DNA from: Acidobacteriota bacterium
Lineage (GTDB): Bacteria > Acidobacteriota > Vicinamibacteria > Vicinamibacterales > CAVVIG01
Reading direction: 5' to 3'
DNA length: 34,518 bases
Assembly (NCBI GenBank): GCA_025358945.1
Contig: JANYHS010000058.1
Coordinates: forward strand, 1 to 34,518
Shown here piece after piece: positions 21,765 to 30,080 of this stretch (position 1 is the stretch's first letter; every line of letters starts with the position of its first letter). Under the pieces are notes generated by a model. That model was not told the DNA's origin. It saw only the letters and a list, made by a program, of their open reading frames with translations, and ran no database searches. A program made the position numbers and the translations under genes.

Positions 21765-24700
21765 CTACTTCGCGTCGAGCTTTCTTCCCGCGTCGAGCTG
21801 GTCAAAGTTCAGGATCGCGTTGAAGACCAGGAAGTAGCTGCCCTGCGTCTCGCCGCGCCAGATCGGGTTGTTCGAGAACGCGACGACGTGACCCTTGTCG
21901 AGCGGGACGTCGACCACCGCTGCGTGCTGCGCGATTTCGCCGCCGTTCTCCACCAGGCCCGATACCAGAAGGTCGCGCGTGTCCGCGTATCGCAGGATCA
22001 CGCGCGGTCTCGCCGCCGGCGGAATCACGTTGATGCCGTTGCGCATCTGCTCGTCGGTGATCGGCACGCCCTTCCACACGTCGGTCCGCTCCTCGCGCGG
22101 CGCCTCGATGCCCACGCGCCCCTGCGGCACGTCAGGATCGTCCGCCGTCCCCCTCCCCGTCGGCCGGTTCCCGCCATCGTCCGGTCCGAGCCGTCGCCCG
22201 CCGCGCCCTCCGAACACGTTCGAGATGTTGAAGATGGGACCGTTCTCGCACCACAGCGCCAGGTTGTCCGTGTAGCCGTATGCGATCGGGCTCGTCGCGT
22301 CGATCGTTTTCGATCGAACGACGCTGCCGACGATGCGCAGGCGCTGACGGGCGGTGATCGACAGCCCCGGCGTGAAGCCGCTCGACACGGCAAGATCCGC
22401 CGTGTCCATCACGGTGAGGAACAATCCGCCCTTGCGCACGAACGTCTGCAGGTTCGCGATGCCGGTGTATCCGAGGCCCGGACGCATGTCGTCCGTCTGA
22501 TCCTCGGAGCCGAGGTTCGGCGTCTCCGCGGTTTTCTTCCACGGTAGCGCGTTGCCCCACATCGGCATGCCGTTGATGATGCCCTCGGTGCCGCGGCCGA
22601 CCGGCGGAAAGACGATGACGTCGTACTTCGCGTTGAGGTTGGCGTCGTTCGTGATCTGCTGCGTGCTGATGTAGCTGTACGGCACCTGCGCGTTGTCGAA
22701 TGCCTGTCGCCACCAACCTTCTGTCTGCGTGCTGAGCCACGTGTGCAGGATCGCGACACGCGGCGCGCGGACCGGATGCGTCTTCACCGTCGGCGCGGCG
22801 CTGACCGCGGTGATCTGCAGACCGAGATCCGTCGCCGCCTTCTGCATGTCAGCGGCCGGCGCATTCCTGATGATGAACGAGCCTCGGTTGAACTTCTTGT
22901 CCGCGACCTCGAACGGCTCTTCCGCCGCTTCGAACGACGCATCCTTGAACGTGTAGCGCAGGGTCGCCAGCGCGATGTCGGCGTTGTGGTTCACGAGGAA
23001 GATGGATCCCGTGCTGGTGACGCTGCCCTTGGGGAGCAGATTGCCGGTCACTTTCTCGATCGCCGCGTCCAACACCTTCACATCCGCCACGCGGACCGCC
23101 TGCACGTTGAACAACTCAGGAAACGTCCAGCCGGTGTCGTCGTACGGCGTCTTCTGCGGATCGTTGGGACTCCAGTACTGGTAGTCCATCAGTGAATCGG
23201 CGATGCGGCTGTACGGCTGATCCATCCGAACGATGTACGAGCCGGCGGGGAAGGTGCGGCTTACCGGCGCCGGAGGCGTGTTGCGATCCGGACGCTCCTG
23301 CGCGTCCTGCCCCGCACCCGACCCACCAGACCCACTTGACCCACCCGACCCCGTTAACCCACCCGACCCACCCGACCCGTCCGTGGTCGTATTGTTCTGC
23401 CGCGCCGGACCACGTTTTCCAGGCACCATGACCGTGAACGCCGCCGTCGCGCGCGAGATCTCCACACCCTGCTTCTGCAGCACCTTCAGCAGATCCGCCT
23501 GCGCGCCGGGACGCGGATCGTCTGCCGCCAGCACGTACGCGGCTGGGCCTTCGACCTTCGCCTTCAGGATCGAGCGCTTGCTCTTCATGTAGTAGTTGCG
23601 CAGGAACAGCTTGCCGTTGCCGGCGAAGTAGTGAAGCGACGTGAGCAGGCCCGTCTGCTGGTAGTTGTTGTTGTTTCGCTGCGACCACATCGTCTTCGGC
23701 AGAGGCGGATTCTGTTTGTACCAGGTGCGCGCGTACTGATCCGGCGTGAGCGTCCGCTCCACCGTGTCGGCGCCGCCGTTGCCGAACGTTTCATACAGCC
23801 GGCTGATGCCGTTGTGCAGCGCGGCGATGAACATCAGGTAGCCGGGCGACCACGTGTCGAAGTTGCCGTGCGTGAAGACGCCGGGCATCCCGAACTTGGT
23901 CATCTCCGAGACATTGTTCCAGCCGATCATCTCCCACTCGTCCGCCAGGATCGGATCGATCCACGCGTTGTACGGACCGTCACCGACCGTGTTGTCGTAG
24001 AGGTACGCCACCGATTCGTGCAGGTCGTGCAGCACCTGCGGATGCCACTGCATGTAGGTGTTCAGCACGTTCTCGGTGAGCTTCAGTGTGGCGCCCATCG
24101 CGTCGCGGTTGTTGTCGTGCGCGACGTACTTGCCCCAGTAGACGAGACCCGGATAGTTCTGGCCCGGATGGGCGAGGTGCCATTTGTAGACGTCCACCAT
24201 CTTGTCGCGACCGTCCACTTCAATCACCGGCGTGATCAGCGTGATCAGGTTGTTGCGGATCGCCTTGATGTATTCGTGGTCGTCGACGACCAGGCGGTAG
24301 GCGAGTTCCATCAGCGCGGTCGGCGATCCCGTTTCCGGCGAGTGAATCGTACCGGTGATGTAGTAGATCGGCGTCGTCGCGCCCACCAGTGCTTCCGCCT
24401 GAGCATCGTCCATGTTGATGGTGCGGGGATCGCCGAGCTTGGCGAGTCGCGTGCGGTTCTCCTCGAGCTTCGACATGATCGCGTCCGACGCAATCGCGAC
24501 GGCGATCATCTCGCGGCCTTCTTCGGTCCTGCCGATGGTCACCACCTTCACGCGTCCCGGCGCGGCCTTCTCCAGCATGCGCATGTAGGCGTAGACCTCT
24601 GCGGCGTACGGCAGCTTGCCGGGTGCGCCGGCAACGTCCCCGAGCAGGGCCTTGGGCGTCGGCACCGTCTTCGATGCGGGGAGATAGTCCACAAGGGGCG

Positions 24701-24893
24701 AGCCGAAGAACGGCTCGGTCGTGTACTCCTTGATCTTTTTCGTGTATTCCTCGTCGATCGGAATCTTCGGATCCCGGGCGAACGGTGACGAGGGTGACAT
24801 CGGCGACGCAGACGCTTTTGTCTGTTGCGCGGCCAGCGAAGACTGCAGACACACGCCGGCGACGACGAGCGCCAGCGCCACGGACTTCTTCAT
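21765..24893 (-). CDS. Large secreted M14 zinc carboxypeptidase
   Basis: A 1042-residue exported peptidase with signal peptide MKKSVALALVVAGVCLQSSL and GAGG before ATG 24893. The M14 domain (about residues 90-420) has H184 and E187 in GTIHSPETGSP, NNRD (262-265) as the substrate-binding Asn-Arg region, and VLHDLHESVAY (288-298) carrying the third histidine. A middle part follows, including a Gly/Ser linker at about 504-524. The C-terminal part (about 690-1040) contains VAILHTWLSTQTEGWWRQAF and VIVFPPVGRG, resembling a class-I glutamine-amidotransferase-like fold found at the C-terminus of long bacterial M14 proteins. It likely cleaves peptides or cell-wall-derived peptides in the periplasm. 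It is divergent from the M20 amidohydrolase, 49 bp away. The 10985 pseudogene is its degraded paralogue. Confidence 0.88.
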   Translation of the reverse strand: MKKSVALALVVAGVCLQSSLAAQQTKASASPMSPSSPFARDPKIPIDEEYTKKIKEYTTEPFFGSPLVDYLPASKTVPTPKALLGDVAGAPGKLPYAAEVYAYMRMLEKAAPGRVKVVTIGRTEEGREMIAVAIASDAIMSKLEENRTRLAKLGDPRTINMDDAQAEALVGATTPIYYITGTIHSPETGSPTALMELAYRLVVDDHEYIKAIRNNLITLITPVIEVDGRDKMVDVYKWHLAHPGQNYPGLVYWGKYVAHDNNRDAMGATLKLTENVLNTYMQWHPQVLHDLHESVAYLYDNTVGDGPYNAWIDPILADEWEMIGWNNVSEMTKFGMPGVFTHGNFDTWSPGYLMFIAALHNGISRLYETFGNGGADTVERTLTPDQYARTWYKQNPPLPKTMWSQRNNNNYQQTGLLTSLHYFAGNGKLFLRNYYMKSKRSILKAKVEGPAAYVLAADDPRPGAQADLLKVLQKQGVEISRATAAFTVMVPGKRGPARQNNTTTDGSGGSGGLTGSGGSSGSGGSGAGQDAQERPDRNTPPAPVSRTFPAGSYIVRMDQPYSRIADSLMDYQYWSPNDPQKTPYDDTGWTFPELFNVQAVRVADVKVLDAAIEKVTGNLLPKGSVTSTGSIFLVNHNADIALATLRYTFKDASFEAAEEPFEVADKKFNRGSFIIRNAPAADMQKAATDLGLQITAVSAAPTVKTHPVRAPRVAILHTWLSTQTEGWWRQAFDNAQVPYSYISTQQITNDANLNAKYDVIVFPPVGRGTEGIINGMPMWGNALPWKKTAETPNLGSEDQTDDMRPGLGYTGIANLQTFVRKGGLFLTVMDTADLAVSSGFTPGLSITARQRLRIVGSVVRSKTIDATSPIAYGYTDNLALWCENGPIFNISNVFGGRGGRRLGPDDGGNRPTGRGTADDPDVPQGRVGIEAPREERTDVWKGVPITDEQMRNGINVIPPAARPRVILRYADTRDLLVSGLVENGGEIAQHAAVVDVPLDKGHVVAFSNNPIWRGETQGSYFLVFNAILNFDQLDAGRKLDAK
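23320..23382. repeat. Seven tandem 9-bp units encoding a Gly/Ser linker
   Basis: On the plus strand the units read GACCCACCA, GACCCACTT, GACCCACCC, GACCCCGTT, AACCCACCC, GACCCACCC, GACCCGTCC. On the coding strand they give repeated Gly-Gly-Ser-type triplets within the M14 peptidase. The array is in frame and looks like a microsatellite-type expansion between domains. Confidence 0.9.
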
Positions 24894-24942
24894 GGAAACC
24901 TCACAAATTTGCCTCTATGCTATCTCACGAGGAGTTTTCAGA

Positions 24943-26391
24943 ATGCGCAGAAATCCCGGTACCACGCTGCTGATTCTCGGTTTGTCGGTCGCGGCCGTGT
25001 CCGCGCAGTCGCCGTCCGCTGACGACCGCGCCACGTTGCTCAGAGGCATCGAGGCGAAGCGTGAGAAGTACGCCAGCGTCGCCAAGGAAATCTGGGGCTA
25101 CGCGGAGGTCGGCTTTCAGGAGCAGAAAAGCAGCGCGCTCCTGCAGCGGGAGCTGCGCGCGGCTGGATTCACCGTGAAGGCCGGAGTGGCGGACATGCCG
25201 ACGGCGTTTGTCGCCACGTTCGGTTCCGGCAAACCGGTGATCGGTATCGTCGGCGAGTTCGACGCGTTGCCGGGGCTCTCGCAAGAAGCGCAGACGCCGA
25301 ATCATCACGCGATTGAAGACAACACGCCGGGCCACGGTTGCGGTCACAACCTGCTCGGTACGGGATCGCTTGCGGCGGCGATCGCGGTGAAGGAATGGCT
25401 CGCGGCCGGACACGCTGGCACGCTGCGTTATTTCGGCACGCCGGCAGAAGAGGGCGGATCGGGAAAGGTCTACATGATCCGCGACGGGCTCTTCACGGAC
25501 GTCGACGCCGTCGTCGCCTGGCATCCAGGCGATCGCAACGACGCGAGCCCGGCGACGAACCTGGCGGTGATCAACGCCAAGTTCCGCTTTCACGGCATCG
25601 CGGCGCACGCAGCGGCGGCGCCGCAGAGGGGTCGTTCAGCGCTCGACGCCGTCGAGGCGATGGACTACATGGTCAACATGATGCGCGAGCATGTTCCACA
25701 GGAGACGCGCATCCACTACATCATCACGCGCGGCGGCGCGGCGCCGAACATCGTCCCGGATTTCGCCGAGTCGTACTACTACGCGCGTCACCCAGACATG
25801 CGCGTCCTCGACGGCATCTGGGATCGCATCGTCAACGCGGCGAAGGGCGCCGCGCTCGGCACCGGGACGACGATGGATTTCGAGATCGATGGAGCGGCGT
25901 TCAATGTGCTGCCGAACGAAACGCTCGGCAAGGTGATGTACGACAACCTCGAGCGTGTTGGCGGCTTCACCTACACGCCGGAGGAGATCAAATTCGCCTC
26001 AGAGTTGCGCAAGACACTCACCGATCCGCCGGACGTGCAGATCGGATCGCAGGAGCAGGTGCAGCCGATGCGCATCGGCACTGTCGGCGGCGCCTCCACC
26101 GATCTCGCAGACGTCAGCTGGAATGTGCCGACCGTGCAGGTGGTGACGGCGACGTTCGTCCCCGGCGTCCCCGCGCACAGCTGGCAGGCCACGGCCTGCG
26201 CCGGTGGCACGATCGGCGCGAAGGGCATGATGGTTGCGGCCAAGACGATGGCGCTGACGACGATGGATCTGTTCACCGATCCGTCGCACATTCAGAAGGC
26301 GAAGGCCGAGTTCGACCAGAAGCGCGGCCCCGGCTACGTCTACAAGACGAAGCTCGCCGATCGCAAACCGCCACTGGACTACCGAAAGTAA
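24943..26391 (+). CDS. Secreted M20-family amidohydrolase (AbgB-like)
   Basis: A 482-residue metal-dependent amidohydrolase of the M20D group, closest in character to p-aminobenzoyl-glutamate hydrolase subunit B. The signal peptide is MRRNPGTTLLILGLSVAAVSAQ, with GAGGAG 8 bp before ATG 24943. Metal ligands are visible: C133 and H135 in NTPGHGCGHNLLG, E169-E170 in GTPAEEGGSG, and H194 in VAWHPGDRND; a late PAHSWQATAC motif gives the last histidine. It probably removes N-acyl or amide groups from amino acids in the periplasm. Divergent transcription with the M14 carboxypeptidase from a 49-bp gap suggests coordinated expression for peptide scavenging. The longer open frame upstream of 24943 lies inside the M14 gene and is not used. 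Confidence 0.88.
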   Translation: MRRNPGTTLLILGLSVAAVSAQSPSADDRATLLRGIEAKREKYASVAKEIWGYAEVGFQEQKSSALLQRELRAAGFTVKAGVADMPTAFVATFGSGKPVIGIVGEFDALPGLSQEAQTPNHHAIEDNTPGHGCGHNLLGTGSLAAAIAVKEWLAAGHAGTLRYFGTPAEEGGSGKVYMIRDGLFTDVDAVVAWHPGDRNDASPATNLAVINAKFRFHGIAAHAAAAPQRGRSALDAVEAMDYMVNMMREHVPQETRIHYIITRGGAAPNIVPDFAESYYYARHPDMRVLDGIWDRIVNAAKGAALGTGTTMDFEIDGAAFNVLPNETLGKVMYDNLERVGGFTYTPEEIKFASELRKTLTDPPDVQIGSQEQVQPMRIGTVGGASTDLADVSWNVPTVQVVTATFVPGVPAHSWQATACAGGTIGAKGMMVAAKTMALTTMDLFTDPSHIQKAKAEFDQKRGPGYVYKTKLADRKPPLDYRK

Positions 26392-26400
26392 AGGTCAGTT

Positions 26401-26424
26401 GTGGCGCAAGCCTTCAGGCTTGCG
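26401..26424. terminator. REP-like hairpin between convergent genes, overlapping a stop codon
   Basis: CGCAAGCC (26405-26412) and GGCTTGCG (26417-26424) pair perfectly around TTCA. The TCA of the loop (26414-26416) is the stop codon of the minus-strand acetyltransferase. With its GTGG prefix at 26401 the element matches the minus-strand form of the hairpin at 2308-2331. It lies 10 bp after the amidohydrolase stop, so it can serve both genes. No U-tract follows. Confidence 0.6.
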
Positions 26425-27016
26425 ATGCGTGTCGCGAGAGGCGCAGCTCCAGGTGACGCCGGACGTCGGGCCACTCCGTGGCGAGAATGCTGAACATCAC
26501 CGAGTCGCGCACCGTGCCATCGCGCCGTGTGGCGTGGTGACGGAGGACGCCGTCCCGCTTGGCGCCGATGCCTTCGATCGCGCGTTGTGAGCGAAAGTTG
26601 AAGTTGTCCGTCCGCAGACCGACGACCTTGCAGCCGAGCGTGTCGAACGCGTGCTGCAGCAGCAATCGCTTGCAGGTGGTGTTGACGTGCGACCGCTGCG
26701 TGCTGAGCGCGTACCACGTGTACCCGATCTCGACGCGATCAATGGCGGGCACGATGTCGTGGTACCGCGTCGAGCCGACGACTTCGCCGCTCGTGACGTC
26801 GCGCACGGCCCACGGCAGCATATGACCGTCGCGCTGCCCCTTCAGCGCATCTGCGATGTATGTCTGCATACCGCCAGGCGCCGGTACGGACGTGAACCAC
26901 AGCTCCCACAGCTTGCCGTCGGCCGCCGCAGCCTCGAGCGCATCGTGGTGATCCTCGGTCAGCGGTTCCAGGCGGATGCCGCCGCCCTCGATGGTAGCGG
27001 GTTGCACGTTGATCAT
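26414..27016 (-). CDS. GNAT acetyltransferase, RimJ/RimL-like
   Basis: A 200-residue acetyltransferase. It has IRLEPLTEDHHDAL at the N-terminus, WAVRDVTSGEVVGSTRYHDI as the central strands, and DRVEIGYTWYALSTQRSHVNTTCK in the acetyl-CoA-binding region, where the usual QxxGxG/A loop is replaced by QRSHVNTTCK. GLRTDNFNFRSQRAIEGIGA is the typical C-terminal N-x-x-S-x-x-A-I-E motif. This points to an N-terminal or small-molecule acetyltransferase; substrate unknown. ATG 27016 (MINVQPATIEGGG) is preferred over an upstream ATG at 27043 that would almost abut the divergent HAD gene. The stop codon lies in the loop of the 26401-26424 hairpin. Confidence 0.8.
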   Translation of the reverse strand: MINVQPATIEGGGIRLEPLTEDHHDALEAAAADGKLWELWFTSVPAPGGMQTYIADALKGQRDGHMLPWAVRDVTSGEVVGSTRYHDIVPAIDRVEIGYTWYALSTQRSHVNTTCKRLLLQHAFDTLGCKVVGLRTDNFNFRSQRAIEGIGAKRDGVLRHHATRRDGTVRDSVMFSILATEWPDVRRHLELRLSRHASQA

Positions 27017-27048
27017 GATCCACAGGCTACCGCACCCGCGCATGAATG

Positions 27049-27054
27049 TAGAAT
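27049..27054 (+). promoter_or_regulatory. Possible -10 element for a leaderless HAD transcript
   Basis: TAGAAT lies 6 bp before ATG 27061, and no Shine-Dalgarno site is present. If it is the -10, transcription would start at or next to the ATG. No good -35 is visible. Confidence 0.35.
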
Positions 27055-27060
27055 CGCGCC

Positions 27061-27879
27061 ATGCGCATTCCCGTATCGCGTCGTGAGTTTCTCCAGACGG
27101 GTGCGATGGTGATGGCCGGATCGAATGTCGCGGTGCACGCGCAGAGCGGTGCCGGGGGCCGCGCCGAGGCGACGCCGATGGCGGTCAAGGCCCTCGTCTT
27201 CGACACCTTCGGCACCGTCGTCGACTGGCGATCGTCGGTGGCGCGCGAGGTCGCGGCGCTGGCGGCCAAAAAAGGCGCGACGCTGGACGATGCGAAGTTC
27301 GCTGACGCCTGGCGCGCCGGCTACGGCCCGAGCATGAACCGCGTGCGCAGCGGCGAGCTGCCGTGGACGACGCTCGACACGCTGCACCGGATGACGCTCG
27401 ACAAGATCCTCGTCGACTTCAAATTCGGCGGGCTGAGCGATGACGAGAAAGATTCGCTAAACCGCGCGTGGCATCGGCTGACGCCGTGGCCGGACGCGGT
27501 CGCCGGACTCGCGCGGCTGAAGAAGAAGTTCATCATCGCGCCGCTGTCGAACGGCAACATCTCGCTGATGACCGATCTCGCGAAGCATTCGGCCCTGCCC
27601 TGGGATGTGATCCTCGGCGCGGAACTCGTGCACCACTACAAACCCGACCCCCAGGTGTATCAGTCGGCCGCCGACATCCTCGACCTCAAGCCAGCCGACG
27701 TGATGATGGTCGCGGCGCACCTCAGCGATCTGCGTGCGGCGAAGGCGGTGGGCCTGCGCACTGCCTTCGTCACGAGACCGAAAGAGTTCGGGCCGGACGG
27801 AAAGCCCGACCTGAAAGCCGATGGCGTCGACATTTCCGCGACGGATTTCAACGATCTCGCGCGCCAGCTTGGGGCGTAG
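27061..27879 (+). CDS. Tat-exported HAD-superfamily (S)-2-haloacid dehalogenase-like protein
   Basis: A 272-residue protein. The N-terminus SRREFLQTGAMVMAG ending AVHA-QSG is a twin-arginine signal; the HAD domain follows from residue 42. Motif I is VFDTFGTVVDWR with nucleophile D48, motif II is APLSNGNISL (S163), the motif III lysine is in HHYKPDPQVY (K194), and MVAAHLSDLRAAKAVGL (D223) completes the site. The order and spacing match type II haloacid dehalogenases, which replace the halogen of 2-haloacids with hydroxyl through an aspartyl ester. Those enzymes are normally cytoplasmic, so the Tat signal is the unusual feature. The actual substrate may differ. The stop codon lies in a palindrome shared with the convergent chemoreceptor gene. 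Confidence 0.85.
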   Translation: MRIPVSRREFLQTGAMVMAGSNVAVHAQSGAGGRAEATPMAVKALVFDTFGTVVDWRSSVAREVAALAAKKGATLDDAKFADAWRAGYGPSMNRVRSGELPWTTLDTLHRMTLDKILVDFKFGGLSDDEKDSLNRAWHRLTPWPDAVAGLARLKKKFIIAPLSNGNISLMTDLAKHSALPWDVILGAELVHHYKPDPQVYQSAADILDLKPADVMMVAAHLSDLRAAKAVGLRTAFVTRPKEFGPDGKPDLKADGVDISATDFNDLARQLGA

Positions 27880-27891
27880 CCGCGGCTACGC
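27874..27891. terminator. 18-bp perfect palindrome holding both convergent stop codons
   Basis: GCGTAGCCG and CGGCTACGC are exact reverse complements without a spacer. TAG 27877-27879 ends the HAD gene; CTA 27886-27888 is the stop of the minus-strand chemoreceptor. Each half of the palindrome therefore supplies one stop. It may act as a bidirectional 3' end signal. Confidence 0.6.
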
Positions 27892-29406
27892 TGAGGCTCC
27901 CCACCGCAATAGCGGAGTTTTCAACGTCGGCCGCGGCGTCCGCCGAACGCCCCGGACCATCTCCCCGTACGAGGACGTGGTCGTGCCGACCAGCGCTTCC
28001 AGCTGTGCAACCGTCACGAGCGACGCCCGCGCCTGCGTGGTCAGCGCTTCGCCCGCCAGGGAACTGGCCTGCGCCGCCAATGCGTTGCTCTGTGTCATCT
28101 GTTCCATCTCGGTGATGGCCTGTGAGACCAGCGAAAAGCCCTGCGCCTGCTGACGGCTGGCCTCGCTGACCTGATCGATCAGGCCCTTCAGTTTACCGAC
28201 GGTGCCCGTGATCTCTCCCATCGACACGCTGACCTTCTCGACCCTGGCCACGCCACGGTCGGCGCGCGCCATCGCTTCTTCGATCAACTCGGCGGTGCCT
28301 TTCGCCGCTTTCGCCGATCGCTGCGCGAGGCTTCGCACTTCCTCGGCGACCACGGCGAAACCCGCGCCCGCGTCGCCGGCCCGGGCAGCCTCGACGGCGG
28401 CATTCAGCGCGAGAATATTCGTCTGAAAGGCGATCTCGTCGATGGTCTTGATGATCGCCGAGACCTTCCGGCTGCCTTCCTTGATGTTGGCCATCGAGGT
28501 GACCATTTCATCGAGCAGGTGCCGCGCGTTGCCGACTGCTCCCTCGGCGACCGCCATGAGGCGCGCCGCGTTCTGCGCGTGCTCGGCATTCTGTTTCGTC
28601 ATCGACGAACTCTCGTCCATCGACGCTGACGTTTCCTCCAGCGACGCCGCCTCCTGATGGACGCCATGCGAGAGCGTCTGCGCCGAGCTGGCCACCTGCG
28701 CCGCGGCGTTGAGGACCAGTTCGGATCCGCTCCTGAGTTGCGCGGCCGATCGGACCAGCGTGGCGCTGATGCGGCGGACGATGAAGCCGACGAAGACGCC
28801 GATCGCAAGGGTCACCAGCAGCGCCGCGGTCATCGCGCCGCGCACCATGGCGTAGATGGTTGACGCGCTCGAACGATCCTCGACGAATTGGTGCGTCTCG
28901 GTTGCGCCGATCTCGCTCGCCAGCTGTTCAGCTTTGTCGCTGAAGCGCCGGCCGGCGTCGGTCGAGTCGGCGGCGTCGAGCGCGGCGAACGCGACGGCAA
29001 ATTGTTCTGTCTTCGCCCATTGATCCGCCCACGCGGTCATGGCCTCGGAGATGGCGTCGGCGTCGTTTCGTACGTGCACGAGTGACGCCGAGCGGCGAAG
29101 TTCCTCCACCAACGATTGCAGCCGGCCGTAGTTCGTTGTGATCTGGGCCGTCTCTGCGGCCATGACGTCCTTGTCCTGTTTGGCTGTCGCGATCACCACC
29201 AGCCGCTCGCGGGCCTTCAGATCGGTCACTAAAAAACGGATGTCATCGGCCAGCTGCAGCGCGGGTCCGCTGACGCCGGCGAGTTGATCGACGTGTCGAT
29301 TCAGCGTGCTTGCCGCCCAGAGTGCGATCACTCCCATCGCCATGGCGGTGATGACGACGCTGCCAAAGCCGGCGAAGAGCTTCTTGTCGATAGACCAGGC
29401 CTTCAT
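27886..29406 (-). CDS. Methyl-accepting chemotaxis protein
   Basis: A 506-residue chemoreceptor. TM1 is at about residues 10-32, and the periplasmic sensor of about 150 residues is all-helical (four-helix-bundle type), rich in Ala, Asp and Glu. TM2 is at about 188-212, followed by a cytoplasmic coiled coil with a weak or missing HAMP domain. The signalling tip is canonical: [20 protein letters not shown], then [17 protein letters not shown] (about 322-367). Methylation regions flank it ([18 protein letters not shown]). The C-terminus is basic and lacks a CheR/CheB docking pentapeptide. AAGGAG lies upstream of ATG 29406. The small secreted protein gene 33 bp upstream on the same strand may be co-transcribed. 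Ligand unknown; no che genes are in the window. Confidence 0.92.
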   Translation of the reverse strand: MKAWSIDKKLFAGFGSVVITAMAMGVIALWAASTLNRHVDQLAGVSGPALQLADDIRFLVTDLKARERLVVIATAKQDKDVMAAETAQITTNYGRLQSLVEELRRSASLVHVRNDADAISEAMTAWADQWAKTEQFAVAFAALDAADSTDAGRRFSDKAEQLASEIGATETHQFVEDRSSASTIYAMVRGAMTAALLVTLAIGVFVGFIVRRISATLVRSAAQLRSGSELVLNAAAQVASSAQTLSHGVHQEAASLEETSASMDESSSMTKQNAEHAQNAARLMAVAEGAVGNARHLLDEMVTSMANIKEGSRKVSAIIKTIDEIAFQTNILALNAAVEAARAGDAGAGFAVVAEEVRSLAQRSAKAAKGTAELIEEAMARADRGVARVEKVSVSMGEITGTVGKLKGLIDQVSEASRQQAQGFSLVSQAITEMEQMTQSNALAAQASSLAGEALTTQARASLVTVAQLEALVGTTTSSYGEMVRGVRRTPRPTLKTPLLRWGASA

Positions 29407-29439
29407 ACTCGGGGCTCCTTGTGAGCGATGGTGTGATGG

Positions 29440-29784
29440 CTACGAGGCTTTTTTCAGCGCCATCGCGATCGGCGGCACGCGCGCCAGTTCGACCGGCAGC
29501 GTCACCTTGGCCTTGCGCGGGGCGAACCCGTTCTTTTCGAACATGACGTCCCACTCGCCTTTGCCGACGCCGCCAATCGCCCACGCGCCCTTATCGTCCG
29601 AGGCGACAGCGATGGGCGTCGTGCCACCCGACATCACGGCCTTCACGGAGACGCCCGGCAGTGGCGCGCCGGTCTCGTCCGTCACCGTTCCTGCGAAGCG
29701 GCCCATGCCACGCATCTGCGCGCCGGCGATTTCCGGCCCGCTCGCGACGAGTACGATCAGGGCAATTCTGATCAGCCGGCTCAT
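29440..29784 (-). CDS. Small secreted carboxypeptidase-regulatory-like protein
   Basis: A 114-residue protein. Signal peptide MSRLIRIALIVLVASGPEIA with AGAQ cleavage; GAGGAGG before ATG 29784. The mature part is one carboxypeptidase regulatory-like (transthyretin/Ig-like) beta-sandwich: RFAGTVTDETGAPLPGVSVK, SDDKGAWAIGGVGKGEWDVM, FEKNGFAPRK. In Acidobacteriota and Bacteroidota this domain is frequent in surface or TonB-linked proteins and may bind carbohydrate or protein partners; a stand-alone copy gives no specific function. It precedes the chemoreceptor gene by 33 bp on the same strand. An inverted repeat with 8-bp arms lies in its 5' leader. Confidence 0.78.
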   Translation of the reverse strand: MSRLIRIALIVLVASGPEIAGAQMRGMGRFAGTVTDETGAPLPGVSVKAVMSGGTTPIAVASDDKGAWAIGGVGKGEWDVMFEKNGFAPRKAKVTLPVELARVPPIAMALKKAS

Positions 29785-29803
29785 GACGCGCCTCCTCGTT
29801 GAA

Positions 29804-29824
29804 GCGGCGCGCATATCGCGCCGC
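29804..29824. promoter_or_regulatory. Inverted repeat in the leader of the secreted-protein gene
   Basis: GCGGCGCG (29804-29811) and CGCGCCGC (29817-29824) pair perfectly around CATAT. It lies just upstream of the GAGGAGG ribosome-binding site of the gene starting at 29784, so it could be an operator or an mRNA hairpin. The remaining 29825-30080 stretch shows no gene I can support. Confidence 0.45.
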
Positions 29825-30080
29825 TGGTCGAGTGAGCAATCGGCCCGGTACTCAATACATTGAATCTGTCAGGCGGGAAGAACGGCCGATCCGGAACCGC
29901 ACACGCAACCGGCCCGGCCGCACACGTGCCGCGGGCGATTACTTGAGAATGGCCGCCGCCCGATCCAAGAGCGGCGATCAGTCGCGCGCGCTCCGGAGCG
30001 CCAAGCCATCGTCGGCGCGATGGCTGTCGGCGCAATTGCCGCCAGCGTCGTGTCGCGTCGAAAGATGTGACGTCCTTCGC

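Noticed and set aside
23320-23382. CRISPR-like array
   Set aside because: Units are 9 bp without spacers and lie in frame within a peptidase gene.
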